64,000 bases of DNA from Actinoplanes oblitus (GTDB taxonomy: Bacteria; Actinomycetota; Actinomycetes; Mycobacteriales; Micromonosporaceae): NCBI RefSeq assembly GCF_030252345.1, contig NZ_CP126980.1, positions 953,501 through 1,017,500 on the forward strand, given 5' to 3'. The notes below the pieces were generated by a model. It saw only the letters and a list, made by a program, of their open reading frames with translations. It was not told where the DNA came from and searched no databases. Below, piece by piece: positions 54,796-63,875 of this stretch (position 1 is the first letter of the stretch; each line of letters opens with the position of its first letter). Both the position numbers and the translations under genes were made by a program.

Positions 54796-55736
54796 GAGGC
54801 GGCCGGGACTTCCTCGTCCTCGTCCTCGTCGGGCGCGGGCGAGAGGGTCCGGCCGACCGCGATCATCGCGGTGAACGCCCCGAGGAAGAGCACGATCAAC
54901 GCGCTGTTGAGCCGGTTGGCGCCGAGGATCTGCTGCACCGACCGCTCCAGGTCACTGACCTTGCCGGCCAGGTCGAGCACCTGCGCCCCGGCGGTCCTGG
55001 TGAGCACCTCGGCGATCACCGACAGCAGACCCGCCCCGGCACCCGCGATCAGGTAGAACGGCCAGCGCAGGTCGGCACCGGCCCGGCGGCGGGCGCGCCG
55101 CAGGACGGCGAACGCGATCAGGCCGGCGGCCAGGCCGCTGAGCGCCGACTGGGCGTACGAAAAGTATTGATTGGCATTGGCCGCGGCCTCGGTGGAATCG
55201 TTGCCGAACAGGTCGAGCAGCGGGTTCTGGATCTGCTTCGTGTTGAGCACCGAGCCGATCACGAAGACGCCCAGCGTCGCCCAGCCGGCCGCGGCGATCA
55301 CCGGCGGGATCCGGAAACCGGCCAGCGCGCCGCCGATGGTGGCGGCCGCGGCCAGGGTCCCGCCGACCGCGGCGTAGATCGTGCCGTCCGTGTTGATGGT
55401 GACGATCGGCAGCGCGCAGAGCACCCCGGCGAGCAGGCCGCTGCCGGTGCCGACGGCGAACCGGGCGGTGGCGCCGAGCTGCCGGCGGGCGCCGACCAGG
55501 GTGAGCACCAGCAGGGCGACGGCAGCACCGGCCACGATGGCCGCCGCGACGGTGCCGGGCAGCGCGTACGCCGTCGAGGTGACCTCCATCTCGGCGTCCG
55601 CCCAACCGGTGATCTTGATGCGGGCGGACAGCAGCATCCCGGCCGTCCACACCAGCGCGGCAACCGCCAGCAGGATCGCGGTGAGCCGCGAGACCTCGCG
55701 GGTCTCCGGTGCGGACTGGCGCTCGGGGTCGGTCAT
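54792..55736 (-). CDS. Polytopic membrane protein of unknown function
   Basis: The product is 314 residues from ATG 55736. It begins with a short charged cytoplasmic stretch ([14 protein letters not shown]). About seven to eight hydrophobic segments follow, including [39 protein letters not shown] and [17 protein letters not shown] loop with [30 protein letters not shown] lies mid-protein. The C-terminus is strongly acidic ([11 protein letters not shown]). I do not recognise a family with a known role. It is divergent from pruA with 129 bp between the starts. Confidence 0.75.
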   Translation of the reverse strand: MTDPERQSAPETREVSRLTAILLAVAALVWTAGMLLSARIKITGWADAEMEVTSTAYALPGTVAAAIVAGAAVALLVLTLVGARRQLGATARFAVGTGSGLLAGVLCALPIVTINTDGTIYAAVGGTLAAAATIGGALAGFRIPPVIAAAGWATLGVFVIGSVLNTKQIQNPLLDLFGNDSTEAAANANQYFSYAQSALSGLAAGLIAFAVLRRARRRAGADLRWPFYLIAGAGAGLLSVIAEVLTRTAGAQVLDLAGKVSDLERSVQQILGANRLNSALIVLFLGAFTAMIAVGRTLSPAPDEDEDEEVPAAS

Positions 55737-55865
55737 GGGGGTCAGGGTAACCGGCGAACCTTCGGGGACCCGACCGGCCGCCCCCGCCGGTGCGAGGATG
55801 GACGAACAGCGCCCGGCGACCCCGGCGCGGGCCTCCCACCACACTCACCAGGTCGAGGAGCAGGA

Positions 55866-57494
55866 ATGGATGCGCAGTTCACCGTGCCCACCCCCCGGAA
55901 CGAGCCGGTCCGCACCTATGCCCCGGACAGTCCGGAACGCGCCGCGCTGGCCGCCCGGATCGCCGAGCTGCGGGAAGCGCGACCGGAACTGACCATGACG
56001 ATCGGCGGCCGGCAGCGGATGGCCGACGGCCCGGCGATCGAGGTGGTGCAGCCGCACCGGCGGCACCAGGTGCTCGGGGTGACGGGTAACGCGTCGCGGG
56101 CCGACGCGGCGGCCGCTGTGGAGGCGGCCAAGCGGGCCGCGCCGGGCTGGCGCGAGCTGCCGTTCAGCGAGCGGGCGGCGATCTTCCTGCGCGCCGCCGA
56201 GCTGCTCTCGGCCGGTTGGCGCGACACCCTGAACGCGGCCACCGTGCTCGGCCAGTCCAAGTCCTGCTACCAGGCGGAGATCGACGCGGCCTGCGAGCTG
56301 ATCGACTTCCTGCGGTTCAACGTGCACTTCGGCGAGCGGCTGCTGACCGAGCAGCCGGAGTCGGCGCCCGGTGTCTGGAACCGCTTCGACCACCGGCCCC
56401 TGGAAGGCTTCGTCTACGCGATCACGCCGTTCAACTTCACCGCGATCGCCGGCAACCTGCCCTCCGCCCCGGCCCTGATGGGCAACACGGTGATCTGGAA
56501 GCCGTCACCGACCCAGCAGTTCGCCGCGCACTTCACCATGCGGCTGTTCGAGGCGGCCGGCCTGCCGCCCGGTGTGATCAACATGGTGACCGGTGACGGC
56601 CTCGCGCTGTCCGAGGTGGCGCTGACCGATCCGGATCTGGCCGGCATCCACTTCACCGGCTCCACCGCGACGTTCCGCAAGTTGTGGCGCACGGTGGGGG
56701 AGAACATCGAGCGGTACCGGTCGTACCCGCGGCTGGTCGGCGAGACCGGGGGCAAGGACTTCGTGGTCGCGCACCCGAGCGCGGATCCGGACGCGCTGTT
56801 CGCCGCGCTGGTCCGCGGCGCGTACGAGTACCAGGGCCAGAAGTGCTCGGCCGCGTCCCGCGCCTACGTCCCCCGCGGGCTCTGGGAGGCCGGGCTGCGG
56901 GACCGGCTCGCCGCCGCCGTCGCCTCGATCCGGTATGGCGACGTCACCGACCTCTCCGTCTTCGGTGGCGCGGTGATCGACGACCGGTCGTTCGCCCGCC
57001 TCGCCGCCGCCCTGGACCGGATCAAGAACAGTGCGTCGTGCACCGTGCTGGCCGGTGGCACGGCCGACGACACCGAGGGCTGGTTCGTCGCGCCCACCCT
57101 GGTGGAGTGCACCGACCCGACGCACGAGGTGTTCACCACCGAGTACTTCGGTCCGATCCTGGCCGTGCACGTCTATCCGGACGAGGACTTCCGGGCGGTG
57201 GTGGAGCAGGCCGACGGCGCCGCGCCGTACGCGCTCACCGGGTCGATCTTCGCGACCGACCGGGAGGTGGTGGCGTGGGCGCAGCGGGCGCTGCGGTTCA
57301 CCGCCGGCAACTTCTACATCAACGACAAGCCGACCGGGGCGGTGGTGGGGCAGCAACCGTTCGGCGGGGCGCGGGGGAGCGGGACCAACGACAAGGCCGG
57401 TTCGATCTTGAATCTGCACCGGTGGGTGTCGCCGCGGACCATCAAGGAGGCTTTCGACGCGCCCGGTGTTTGGGAGTACCCCCACATGGGCTGA
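55866..57494 (+). CDS. pruA: L-glutamate gamma-semialdehyde dehydrogenase
   Basis: The product is 542 residues from ATG 55866 behind GAGGAGCAGGA. It oxidises the semialdehyde (the hydrolysed form of pyrroline-5-carboxylate) to glutamate with NAD in proline and arginine catabolism. Motifs are YAITPFNFTAIAGNLPSAPA, the FTGSTATFR loop, RLVGETGGKDFVVAHPSAD (glutamate), the catalytic cysteine in YEYQGQKCSAASRAYV, and FGGARGSGTNDKAGS. Proline dehydrogenase (putA/fadM) is not adjacent. Confidence 0.96.
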   Translation: MDAQFTVPTPRNEPVRTYAPDSPERAALAARIAELREARPELTMTIGGRQRMADGPAIEVVQPHRRHQVLGVTGNASRADAAAAVEAAKRAAPGWRELPFSERAAIFLRAAELLSAGWRDTLNAATVLGQSKSCYQAEIDAACELIDFLRFNVHFGERLLTEQPESAPGVWNRFDHRPLEGFVYAITPFNFTAIAGNLPSAPALMGNTVIWKPSPTQQFAAHFTMRLFEAAGLPPGVINMVTGDGLALSEVALTDPDLAGIHFTGSTATFRKLWRTVGENIERYRSYPRLVGETGGKDFVVAHPSADPDALFAALVRGAYEYQGQKCSAASRAYVPRGLWEAGLRDRLAAAVASIRYGDVTDLSVFGGAVIDDRSFARLAAALDRIKNSASCTVLAGGTADDTEGWFVAPTLVECTDPTHEVFTTEYFGPILAVHVYPDEDFRAVVEQADGAAPYALTGSIFATDREVVAWAQRALRFTAGNFYINDKPTGAVVGQQPFGGARGSGTNDKAGSILNLHRWVSPRTIKEAFDAPGVWEYPHMG

Positions 57495-57634
57495 TTGTCC
57501 GAATGTGCGCGGCGACTCGCGCAGATTTGGGCGTTTCCTGCCTCGGCCTGCCTGTCTGACCGAATCGGTGCTCCATTTTAGCTGGTCAAGTAGGTTCCGG
57601 CGCGCGAAACGCCCGGTCTGCGCGCTCGTCGTCG

Positions 57635-57655
57635 GACTGTCTGTGCGGGACAGTC
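57635..57655. promoter_or_regulatory. Inverted repeat upstream of the PadR gene
   Basis: GACTGTC (57635-57641) and GACAGTC (57649-57655) are inverted copies with a seven-base spacer in the 236-bp gap before the PadR-type gene. It is a candidate autoregulatory site, though it does not show the ATGT/ACAT core common to PadR operators. Confidence 0.4.
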
Positions 57656-57730
57656 GTTTGTGGAGGCGCAAACTGGACGGATCGTGCGAAATCCTGGACG
57701 TGGCTGCGACAAAGTGGCAGCTTAGAAGGC

Positions 57731-58246
57731 ATGCCCGACTTCCAGATCAATCCCACGGCTGCCGCCTTGCTCGGCCTGCTTCACGAGGGGCCGATGACCG
57801 GCGGACAGCTCATGGCGGCTGCCGAACGCCGCCTCGGGCCCTACTGGTCGATGACGCGGAGCCAGGTCTACCGCGAATTGCCCGTACTGGCCGAAATGGG
57901 GTATGTGCGCCTCGGCAAGCCGGGCCCTCGTTCCAGTCAGCCCTACGCGATCACCGCCTCCGGCAAGCGAGCCTTCAGTCGCTGGCTCACCGAGACGCCC
58001 GGCCGTGACGCGCTGCGCAATCCGGTCGCGCTGCGGGTGGCCTTCGGTCAGCAGCACAGCGAGGACCAGCTGAAGGCGCTCTACAGCAATGCCAACCAGT
58101 ACCACTCGGAGGCACTGGCGATGGCGAAGGACCAGGCCAAAGAGGTGAAGAAGAACGGTGACCCGTACGGCGCGGCCGCTCTGGAGTTCGCGGTCGCCTA
58201 TCACAAGGCGGCGCTCAGCTGGTTGAAGACCGTTCCGTCCGAATGA
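57731..58246 (+). CDS. PadR-family transcriptional regulator
   Basis: The product is 171 residues from ATG 57731. The N-terminal winged helix [41 protein letters not shown] ends with the basic wing [25 protein letters not shown]. The C-terminal helices ([36 protein letters not shown]) match the Vir_act_alpha_C dimerisation region. PadR proteins repress stress or transporter genes until a small ligand binds. No transporter is next to it, so the target may be itself or distant. Confidence 0.9.
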   Translation: MPDFQINPTAAALLGLLHEGPMTGGQLMAAAERRLGPYWSMTRSQVYRELPVLAEMGYVRLGKPGPRSSQPYAITASGKRAFSRWLTETPGRDALRNPVALRVAFGQQHSEDQLKALYSNANQYHSEALAMAKDQAKEVKKNGDPYGAAALEFAVAYHKAALSWLKTVPSE

Positions 58247-58298
58247 GTTGCCGACGCCCCGGCCAGTGAGCTGGCCGGGAAGCGTATTCTTGAGTGTC

Positions 58299-59411
58299 GT
58301 GACCGCTGCCGACTTCCCTGAGCAACTCAAAGCGCTCGACGCCACCCTCCGCAACATCGAGAACGTCCTGGACGTCGACCGGCTGCGCCGTGACAAGGCG
58401 GAGCTCGAGGAGCAGGCTTCCGCGCCCGACCTCTGGGACGACCAGTCCCGGGCGCAGGAGGTCAACAGTCGCCTGTCGTACATCTCCGGCGAGATCTCCA
58501 AGCTGGAGCGGCTGCGCAGCCGGCTCGACGACGCCGGTCTGCTGTTGGAGATGGCCCGGGACGAGGGTGACGAGGGCTCGGTCGCCGAGGTGGGCGAGGA
58601 GATCACCACGCTGTCCAAGGCGATCGAGGAGATGGAGGTCCGCACCCTCCTCTCCGGGGAGTACGACTCCCGCGAGGCCCTCGTCGCGATCCGGGCCGGG
58701 GCCGGCGGGGTGGACGCGGCCGACTTCGCCGAGATGCTGATGCGGATGTACCTGCGCTGGGCGGAGCGGCACGGTTACCCGACCGAGGTCTACGACACGT
58801 CGTACGCGGAGGAGGCCGGCCTCAAGTCGGCCACCTTCAGCGTGAAGGTGCCCTACGCGTACGGCACGCTGAGCGTCGAGTCGGGCACCCACCGGCTGGT
58901 CCGGATCAGCCCGTTCGACAACCAGGGCCGCCGGCAGACCAGCTTCGCCGGTGTCGAGGTGATGCCGGTGGTGGAGCAGACCGACCACATCGACATCCCG
59001 GAGAACGAGATCCGCGTCGACGTGTACCGGTCGTCCGGCCCGGGCGGGCAGAGCGTCAACACCACCGACTCGGCGGTCCGGCTCACCCACATCCCGACCA
59101 ACATCGTGGTGACGTGTCAGAACGAGAAGTCCCAGCTGCAGAACAAGGCGTCCGCGATGCGCGTTCTGCAGGCCCGTCTGCTGGAGCGCAAGCGCCAGGA
59201 GGAGGAGGCCAAGATGGCCGGGCTGAAGCAGGACACCACCGGATCGTGGGGGGACCAGATGCGTTCGTACGTGCTGCACCCCTACCAGATGGTGAAGGAT
59301 TTGCGCACTGAGTACGAGACCGGCAACCCGTCGTCGGTCTTCGACGGCGATGTGGACGGCTTCATCCAGGCCGGCATCCGCTGGCGCAAGCAGAACGAGG
59401 CTGCCGCCTAG
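58299..59411 (+). CDS. prfB: Peptide chain release factor 2
   Basis: The product is 370 residues from GTG 58299, with TATTCT (58285-58290) eight bases upstream. The stop-codon-reading loop SPF is in [15 protein letters not shown], and the catalytic GGQ is at 249-251 in [20 protein letters not shown]. It releases peptides at UGA and UAA. The frame is continuous from the start, so the programmed +1 frameshift found in many other bacteria is absent. A terminator separates it from ftsE. Confidence 0.97.
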   Translation: MTAADFPEQLKALDATLRNIENVLDVDRLRRDKAELEEQASAPDLWDDQSRAQEVNSRLSYISGEISKLERLRSRLDDAGLLLEMARDEGDEGSVAEVGEEITTLSKAIEEMEVRTLLSGEYDSREALVAIRAGAGGVDAADFAEMLMRMYLRWAERHGYPTEVYDTSYAEEAGLKSATFSVKVPYAYGTLSVESGTHRLVRISPFDNQGRRQTSFAGVEVMPVVEQTDHIDIPENEIRVDVYRSSGPGGQSVNTTDSAVRLTHIPTNIVVTCQNEKSQLQNKASAMRVLQARLLERKRQEEEAKMAGLKQDTTGSWGDQMRSYVLHPYQMVKDLRTEYETGNPSSVFDGDVDGFIQAGIRWRKQNEAAA

Positions 59412-59427
59412 CCGATTTCCTCACGTT

Positions 59428-59474
59428 GAGCGACCCCGCCTGAACACTCGGTCAGTTCGGGGTCGTTCAGTTTT
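59428..59474 (+). terminator. prfB terminator
   Basis: GAGCGACCCCG (59428-59438) pairs with CGGGGTCGTTC (59458-59468) with one G-T pair, followed by AGTTTT. Confidence 0.8.
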
Positions 59475-59515
59475 GCTGTTGCCGCAGGTGGCGAAGATTC
59501 CCGACCCCAGCGGAC

Positions 59516-59543
59516 TTGGCGATTTCGTTACACCGCGTAGACT
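59516..59543 (+). promoter_or_regulatory. ftsE promoter, leaderless type
   Basis: TTGGCG (59516-59521) and TAGACT (59538-59543) with a 16-base spacer. The -10 ends eight bases before GTG 59552. Confidence 0.55.
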
Positions 59544-59551
59544 CCAGTCCC

Positions 59552-60232
59552 GTGATTCAGCTCGAGAACGTGACGAAGACGTATCCGAAGGCGTCTCGGC
59601 CGTCGTTGGACAATGTCAGCGTCGGGATCGAGAAGGGTGAGTTCGTCTTCTTCATCGGCCCCTCCGGTTCTGGCAAGTCGACGATCATCAAGCTGCTGCT
59701 GAAGGAGGTCCAGGCGACCCGCGGCAAGGTGGTGGTGAACGCCAAGGACGTCACCACGCTGCGCTCCTGGAAGATCCCGCAGTTCCGCCGCTCGATCGGC
59801 TGCGTCTTCCAGGACTTCCGGTTGCTGCCCAACCGCACCGCGTACGAAAATGTCGCGTTTGCCCTTGAGGTGATCGGTAAGACCAAGGCCGTCGCCCGGC
59901 GCGTCGTTCCCGAGGTGCTCGAGCTGGTCGGCCTCGGCGGCAAGGAGCACCGCTACCCGCACGAGCTCTCCGGTGGTGAGCAGCAGCGTGTCGCGGTGGC
60001 CCGGGCCTTCGTGAACCGCCCGCTGATCCTGCTCGCCGACGAGCCCACCGGTAACCTCGACCCGGACACCTCGATCGAGATCATGCGGCTGCTGGACCGG
60101 ATCAACCGGACCGGCACGACCGTCGTGATGGTCACGCACGACTCCAACATCGTCAACCAGATGCGCCGCCGGGTCATCGAGATCGAGAGCGGGCGGATCG
60201 TCCGTGACCAGGCGCGCGGTGTTTACGGCTGA
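59552..60232 (+). CDS. ftsE: Cell division ATP-binding protein FtsE
   Basis: The product is 226 residues from GTG 59552. The ABC ATPase has Walker [11 protein letters not shown]-loop [17 protein letters not shown], signature [14 protein letters not shown], Walker [14 protein letters not shown] and the switch histidine in VMVTHDSN. With FtsX it forms a septal complex that activates peptidoglycan hydrolases. ftsX begins 66 bp downstream. The M23-type hydrolase at 61289 is a good candidate client. Confidence 0.97.
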   Translation: MIQLENVTKTYPKASRPSLDNVSVGIEKGEFVFFIGPSGSGKSTIIKLLLKEVQATRGKVVVNAKDVTTLRSWKIPQFRRSIGCVFQDFRLLPNRTAYENVAFALEVIGKTKAVARRVVPEVLELVGLGGKEHRYPHELSGGEQQRVAVARAFVNRPLILLADEPTGNLDPDTSIEIMRLLDRINRTGTTVVMVTHDSNIVNQMRRRVIEIESGRIVRDQARGVYG

Positions 60233-60298
60233 GACCGGCTCCGTCATCCCAACCAACGCTGAACCAGTGACACGCGGAGTCCCGGAAGGATCCCCCCG

Positions 60299-61174
60299 AT
60301 GCGCGTGAAGTATGTCCTCAACGAGGTCCTGGTGGGCCTGTGGCGAAACGTCACCATGTCGGTCGCCATGATCATCACCATGTCGGTCTCGCTGACCATG
60401 CTGGGCGCCAGCGTGCTGATGTACCTGCAGGTCGACCGGATGAAGGACTTCTACTACGGCGAGATCGAGGTTTCGATCTTCCTGGTGGACAACGTCACCG
60501 ACGGCCAGAAGCAGGCGATCAAGCAGAAGATCGACGAGAGTCCGCTGGTCAAGGAGAGCGCCTACGAGACGAAGGACGAGGCGCTCAAGCGCTTCAAGGT
60601 GCTCTACGCCGACTCGCCCGACTTCGTGAACGCCGTCAACGTGAACAGCCTGCCCGAGTCGTACCGGGTGAAGCTGAAGAACCCCGAGGACTACGACCAG
60701 TTCGCCAAGACGCTCGAGGGCGAGCAGGGTATTCAGCGGATCATCGACCAGCGCGAGCTCCTGCAGAAGGTGTTCAACATCTTCAACTCGGTCCAGCTGA
60801 TGTCCCTCGTGGTCGCCGCGGTGATGGCGTTCGCCGCCCTGTTGCTGGTGGGTAACACCATCCAGGTGGCCGCGTACAGCAAGCGCCGGGAAGTCGCCGT
60901 GATGAAACTGGTCGGCGCCTCGAACTGGTTCATCCAGGCGCCGTTCGTCCTGGAGGCGGTGGTCGCCGGCCTGATCGGCGCGCTCCTCGGGTTCGTCGCG
61001 CTGTTCATCGGCAAGATCGTCCTGCTGGACAACAAGCTGCAAGCCCTGACCGCCATCCTGACACCCGTGCCGAGCGGGAACGTCTGGCTGATGCTGCCCC
61101 TGATGGCCGGCGTCGGCGCGCTGGTCAGCGCGGTGACCGCCTGGGTCACCCTCCGGTTCTACCTCAAGGTCTGA
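60299..61174 (+). CDS. ftsX: Cell division membrane protein FtsX
   Basis: The product is 291 residues with CCCGGAAGGA upstream of ATG 60299. A first helix (NVTMSVAMIITMSVSLTMLGASVLMY) is followed by an extracellular domain of about 120 residues (KDFYYGEIEVSIFLVDNVTDGQ to GIQRIIDQRELLQK) and three C-terminal helices with the coupling loop AAYSKRREVAVMKLVGAS. It transmits ATP hydrolysis by FtsE to an external peptidoglycan hydrolase. A strong hairpin ends the operon. Confidence 0.97.
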   Translation: MRVKYVLNEVLVGLWRNVTMSVAMIITMSVSLTMLGASVLMYLQVDRMKDFYYGEIEVSIFLVDNVTDGQKQAIKQKIDESPLVKESAYETKDEALKRFKVLYADSPDFVNAVNVNSLPESYRVKLKNPEDYDQFAKTLEGEQGIQRIIDQRELLQKVFNIFNSVQLMSLVVAAVMAFAALLLVGNTIQVAAYSKRREVAVMKLVGASNWFIQAPFVLEAVVAGLIGALLGFVALFIGKIVLLDNKLQALTAILTPVPSGNVWLMLPLMAGVGALVSAVTAWVTLRFYLKV

Positions 61175-61193
61175 CCCACTCCGGGACCTTTCG

Positions 61194-61231
61194 CACGAAG
61201 GCCGCGCCCCTGCCGGGTCGCGGCCTTCGTG
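61194..61231 (+). terminator. ftsEX terminator
   Basis: CACGAAGGCCGCG (61194-61206) and CGCGGCCTTCGTG (61219-61231) are a perfect 13-bp repeat with a 12-base loop, 19 bases after the ftsX stop. Confidence 0.85.
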
Positions 61232-61288
61232 GGCTTTGAGGGCGATTTACCGCATTGCGAGCGGTTAGTCGGAGTACGGTGACTTTCC

Positions 61289-62578
61289 GTGAGGTACCGT
61301 CGCCCGAATCCCCTCCTGGCCGCCGTCCTCTGCCTGCTCACCGCCACCGGCCTGGTCTTTCCCATCCAAGATCAAACCCGCTTGGGGTACGCCGTGAGCG
61401 TCCCGCGGGTCGCCGCCGCCGTCCACACCGATCGGGACGATGCCGCCCGGGCGGCCGCGGCGGTCCGTCGCGCCGAGGCCCTCCTGGAGAACGCCGGCGC
61501 CACCGCCCGAGCCGCCGCCCGTCGCCTCGCCGTCGCCTCGGCCGCCCTGCCGGCCGCCCAGCACCGGGTGGCCGTCGCCCGCGGCGTGGTCATCGCCACC
61601 CGCGTCGAGGCGGACACCGCTCGCGGCCGGGCCACCGCCGCCCGGCAGAGCTACCAGCGGATCGCCGCCGACTGGGCGGCCGCCCAGCAACGGGTGGCCG
61701 ACGCCCGCGACCGGGTCGCCGAGATCGCCCGCTCCAGCTACATGGGTGGCTCGATCACCCGGCTCAACCTGCTGGTCTCGGCGACCGGCCCGGTCGACCT
61801 GATGGACCGGATGAGCCTCGTCGACCAGCTGGTCCAGCAGGAGAACGCCGACATGCGGCGGCTGATCGCCGTCCGCCGCGAGGCCCGCACCGCCCAGGAC
61901 CTGGCCGGTGCCGCCAAACGGGCCGCCGAGGCGGCCGAGGCCGAGGCGGCCGCCAAGCTGCGCGCCGCACAGGCCGCCCAGGTCGACGCGGTCCGTGCGC
62001 GGCGCGACGTCTACCAGCTCGTCCTGTCCCGGCGGTCGGCGCTCAGCGCGGCGAACGCCCAGCGGGCCACCGTCCTGGCGGAGTACCGGTCGGCGCTCGC
62101 CGCCGAACGCCGGGTCCGCTCCAGCATGCGCGGCTGGGAGGCCCACTCCGGTTACACCGGCCGGTACCACGGGCGGCTGCTGATGCCGGTGCATGGCTGG
62201 AAGAGCAGCGATTTCGGCAACCGCTACGACCCGTACTACCGGGTCTGGCAGCTGCACGCCGGCACCGACTTCGCCGCCGGTTCGGGCACCCCGATCCGGG
62301 CCGCGGCGGCCGGCCGGGTGATCCAGGCCGGCTGGAACGGCGGATACGGCAACTACACCTGCATCAGCCACGGCCGGGTCATGGGTACCGGGTTCTCCAC
62401 CTGTTACGGCCACCAATCGCGGATCTACGTGCACGTCGGCGAGTACGTCAGGCAGGGCGAGGTGATCGGGCGGGTCGGTTCCACCGGCGCGTCCACCGGC
62501 GCGCACCTGCACTTCGAGACCAGGTTCGGCGGAGCGCCCCGGAATCCGCTGAACTACCTGCCGTCCTGCCTTTGTTAG
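61289..62578 (+). CDS. M23 peptidase with N-terminal coiled coil (EnvC/RipC-like)
   Basis: The product is 429 residues from GTG 61289 (TACGGT at 61275-61280, eight bases upstream). A signal segment (LLAAVLCLLTATGLVF) is followed by about 220 residues of Ala/Arg-rich coiled coil and a C-terminal LytM domain: FGNRYDPYYRVWQLHAGTDFAAGSGTPI (H and D zinc ligands), GNYTCISHGR and TGAHLHFETRFGG (HxH). All catalytic residues are present, so unlike EnvC it may cut peptide cross-links itself. Coiled coil plus position after ftsX suggest that FtsEX activates it. Confidence 0.92.
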   Translation: MRYRRPNPLLAAVLCLLTATGLVFPIQDQTRLGYAVSVPRVAAAVHTDRDDAARAAAAVRRAEALLENAGATARAAARRLAVASAALPAAQHRVAVARGVVIATRVEADTARGRATAARQSYQRIAADWAAAQQRVADARDRVAEIARSSYMGGSITRLNLLVSATGPVDLMDRMSLVDQLVQQENADMRRLIAVRREARTAQDLAGAAKRAAEAAEAEAAAKLRAAQAAQVDAVRARRDVYQLVLSRRSALSAANAQRATVLAEYRSALAAERRVRSSMRGWEAHSGYTGRYHGRLLMPVHGWKSSDFGNRYDPYYRVWQLHAGTDFAAGSGTPIRAAAAGRVIQAGWNGGYGNYTCISHGRVMGTGFSTCYGHQSRIYVHVGEYVRQGEVIGRVGSTGASTGAHLHFETRFGGAPRNPLNYLPSCLC

Positions 62579-62616
62579 ACTTCCTGGTCGATCGATAAAT
62601 CCGGGGGTCTGCTGGT

Positions 62617-63093
62617 ATGCCACGCGAACAGGGGCGCAAGCTCGTCGCCTCCAACCGCAAGGCGTACCACGACTACGCCATCCTCGACACCTACGAGGCG
62701 GGCATGGTGCTGACCGGCACCGAGGTGAAATCGCTGCGCGCCGGGCGCTCCTCGCTGGTCGACGCGTTCGGCCACGAGAACCAGGGCGAGATCTTCCTGC
62801 ACGGCATGCACATCCCGGAGTACACCCAGGGCACCTGGACCAACCACGAGCCCCGCCGGGTCCGCAAGCTGCTGCTGAAGCGCGACGAGATCCACAAGAT
62901 CATGGGCAAGCTCCGGGACGACGGCGTCACGCTGGTCCCGCTCTCGGTCTACTTCCAGAACGGGTACGCGAAGGTCGAGCTCGGCGTCGCCAAGGGCAAG
63001 AAGAGTTACGACAAGCGCCAGGACATGGCGGAACGGGACGCCAAGCGCGAGATCAACCGCGCCATGGGCCGCCGTGCCAAGGGCATGAGCTGA
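62617..63093 (+). CDS. smpB: SsrA-binding protein SmpB
   Basis: The product is 158 residues from ATG 62617. SmpB signatures are [39 protein letters not shown] (read in parts), [28 protein letters not shown] and [39 protein letters not shown]. It binds tmRNA and brings it to stalled ribosomes. tmRNA lies 0.8 kb downstream, with one surface-protein gene in between. Confidence 0.97.
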   Translation: MPREQGRKLVASNRKAYHDYAILDTYEAGMVLTGTEVKSLRAGRSSLVDAFGHENQGEIFLHGMHIPEYTQGTWTNHEPRRVRKLLLKRDEIHKIMGKLRDDGVTLVPLSVYFQNGYAKVELGVAKGKKSYDKRQDMAERDAKREINRAMGRRAKGMS

Positions 63094-63165
63094 CGGGGTA
63101 TCCTGCCCCGCCAGGCTTGTTGATCACTCGCCCCTTGCTCGACTCTTCACCGGGGAGACCGGCCG

Positions 63166-63852
63166 TTGTCCAAGCACAGAGACCGCCAGTTCTTCATCGC
63201 CCGCTCGGTGTTCGGCCTGGCCGCCGCCTTCCTGGTCGGCCTGGTGGTATGGATCGCGGTGCGGGCCGGTGGCCCGGCCGAGGCCGATGACACCCCGGTG
63301 ATCGTCCAGCCCTCGGCCGACCTGCGGGCCGCCGAGTCGACGACCGCGCCGCTGCTCTCCGCGCCGCCGTCGGCCGCCACGCCGGCGCGCCACGCATCGC
63401 CGTCCGCCTCGGTGTCCCCGTCGGTCTCGCCGTCCGCCTCCGCGTCGCCGTCCGCCTCGCCGTCGAAGAGCTCCGCGTCACCGAGCCCGTCCAAGAGCCC
63501 GAAGCCGTCGCCGTCGAAGACCACCGTCTCGCCGCCGGCCCCGCAGGACCTGAGCGCGACGTACTCCACGGTCAGCTCCTGGGACCGGGCGTTCGTCGCC
63601 AGCGTGCAGATCACCAACCGGGGATCCCAGGCACACGACCTCTCGCTGACCCTTACCTACCCGGCCGGCGTCAGCCTCGGCGGCACCTGGAACGCCCGGG
63701 GCAGCAGCAGCGGCAGCACGATCACCCTCGGCGGCGTGTCGGTCCCGCCCGGCCGCACCATCACCGTCGGATTCCAGAGCTCCAAGACGACGACCAGCAA
63801 GATCACGCCGACCGGGTGCACGGTTGTCGGCGGGAGTTGTTCGGTGAGCTAA
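63166..63852 (+). CDS. Membrane-anchored protein with Ser/Pro stalk and CBM2-like domain
   Basis: The product is 228 residues from TTG 63166, with GGGGAG eight bases upstream. A single helix (FGLAAAFLVGLVVWIAV) is followed by a stalk of about 70 residues rich in SPSAS and SPSKS repeats. The C-terminal 100 residues (STVSSWDRAFVASVQITNRGSQAHDLSLTLTYPAGVS through GGVSVPPGRTITVGFQSS to the paired cysteines of GCTVVGGSC) resemble a CBM2 cellulose-binding fold. There is no enzyme domain. It may display a polysaccharide-binding module on the cell; the ligand is unproven. Confidence 0.75.
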   Translation: MSKHRDRQFFIARSVFGLAAAFLVGLVVWIAVRAGGPAEADDTPVIVQPSADLRAAESTTAPLLSAPPSAATPARHASPSASVSPSVSPSASASPSASPSKSSASPSPSKSPKPSPSKTTVSPPAPQDLSATYSTVSSWDRAFVASVQITNRGSQAHDLSLTLTYPAGVSLGGTWNARGSSSGSTITLGGVSVPPGRTITVGFQSSKTTTSKITPTGCTVVGGSCSVS

Positions 63853-63875
63853 GATTGGCGAGCTGTACCAATCCA

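Noticed and set aside
58299..58400. Programmed +1 frameshift in prfB
   Set aside because: The frame is continuous from GTG 58299, and no in-frame UGA with a slippery CUU precedes the body of the protein.
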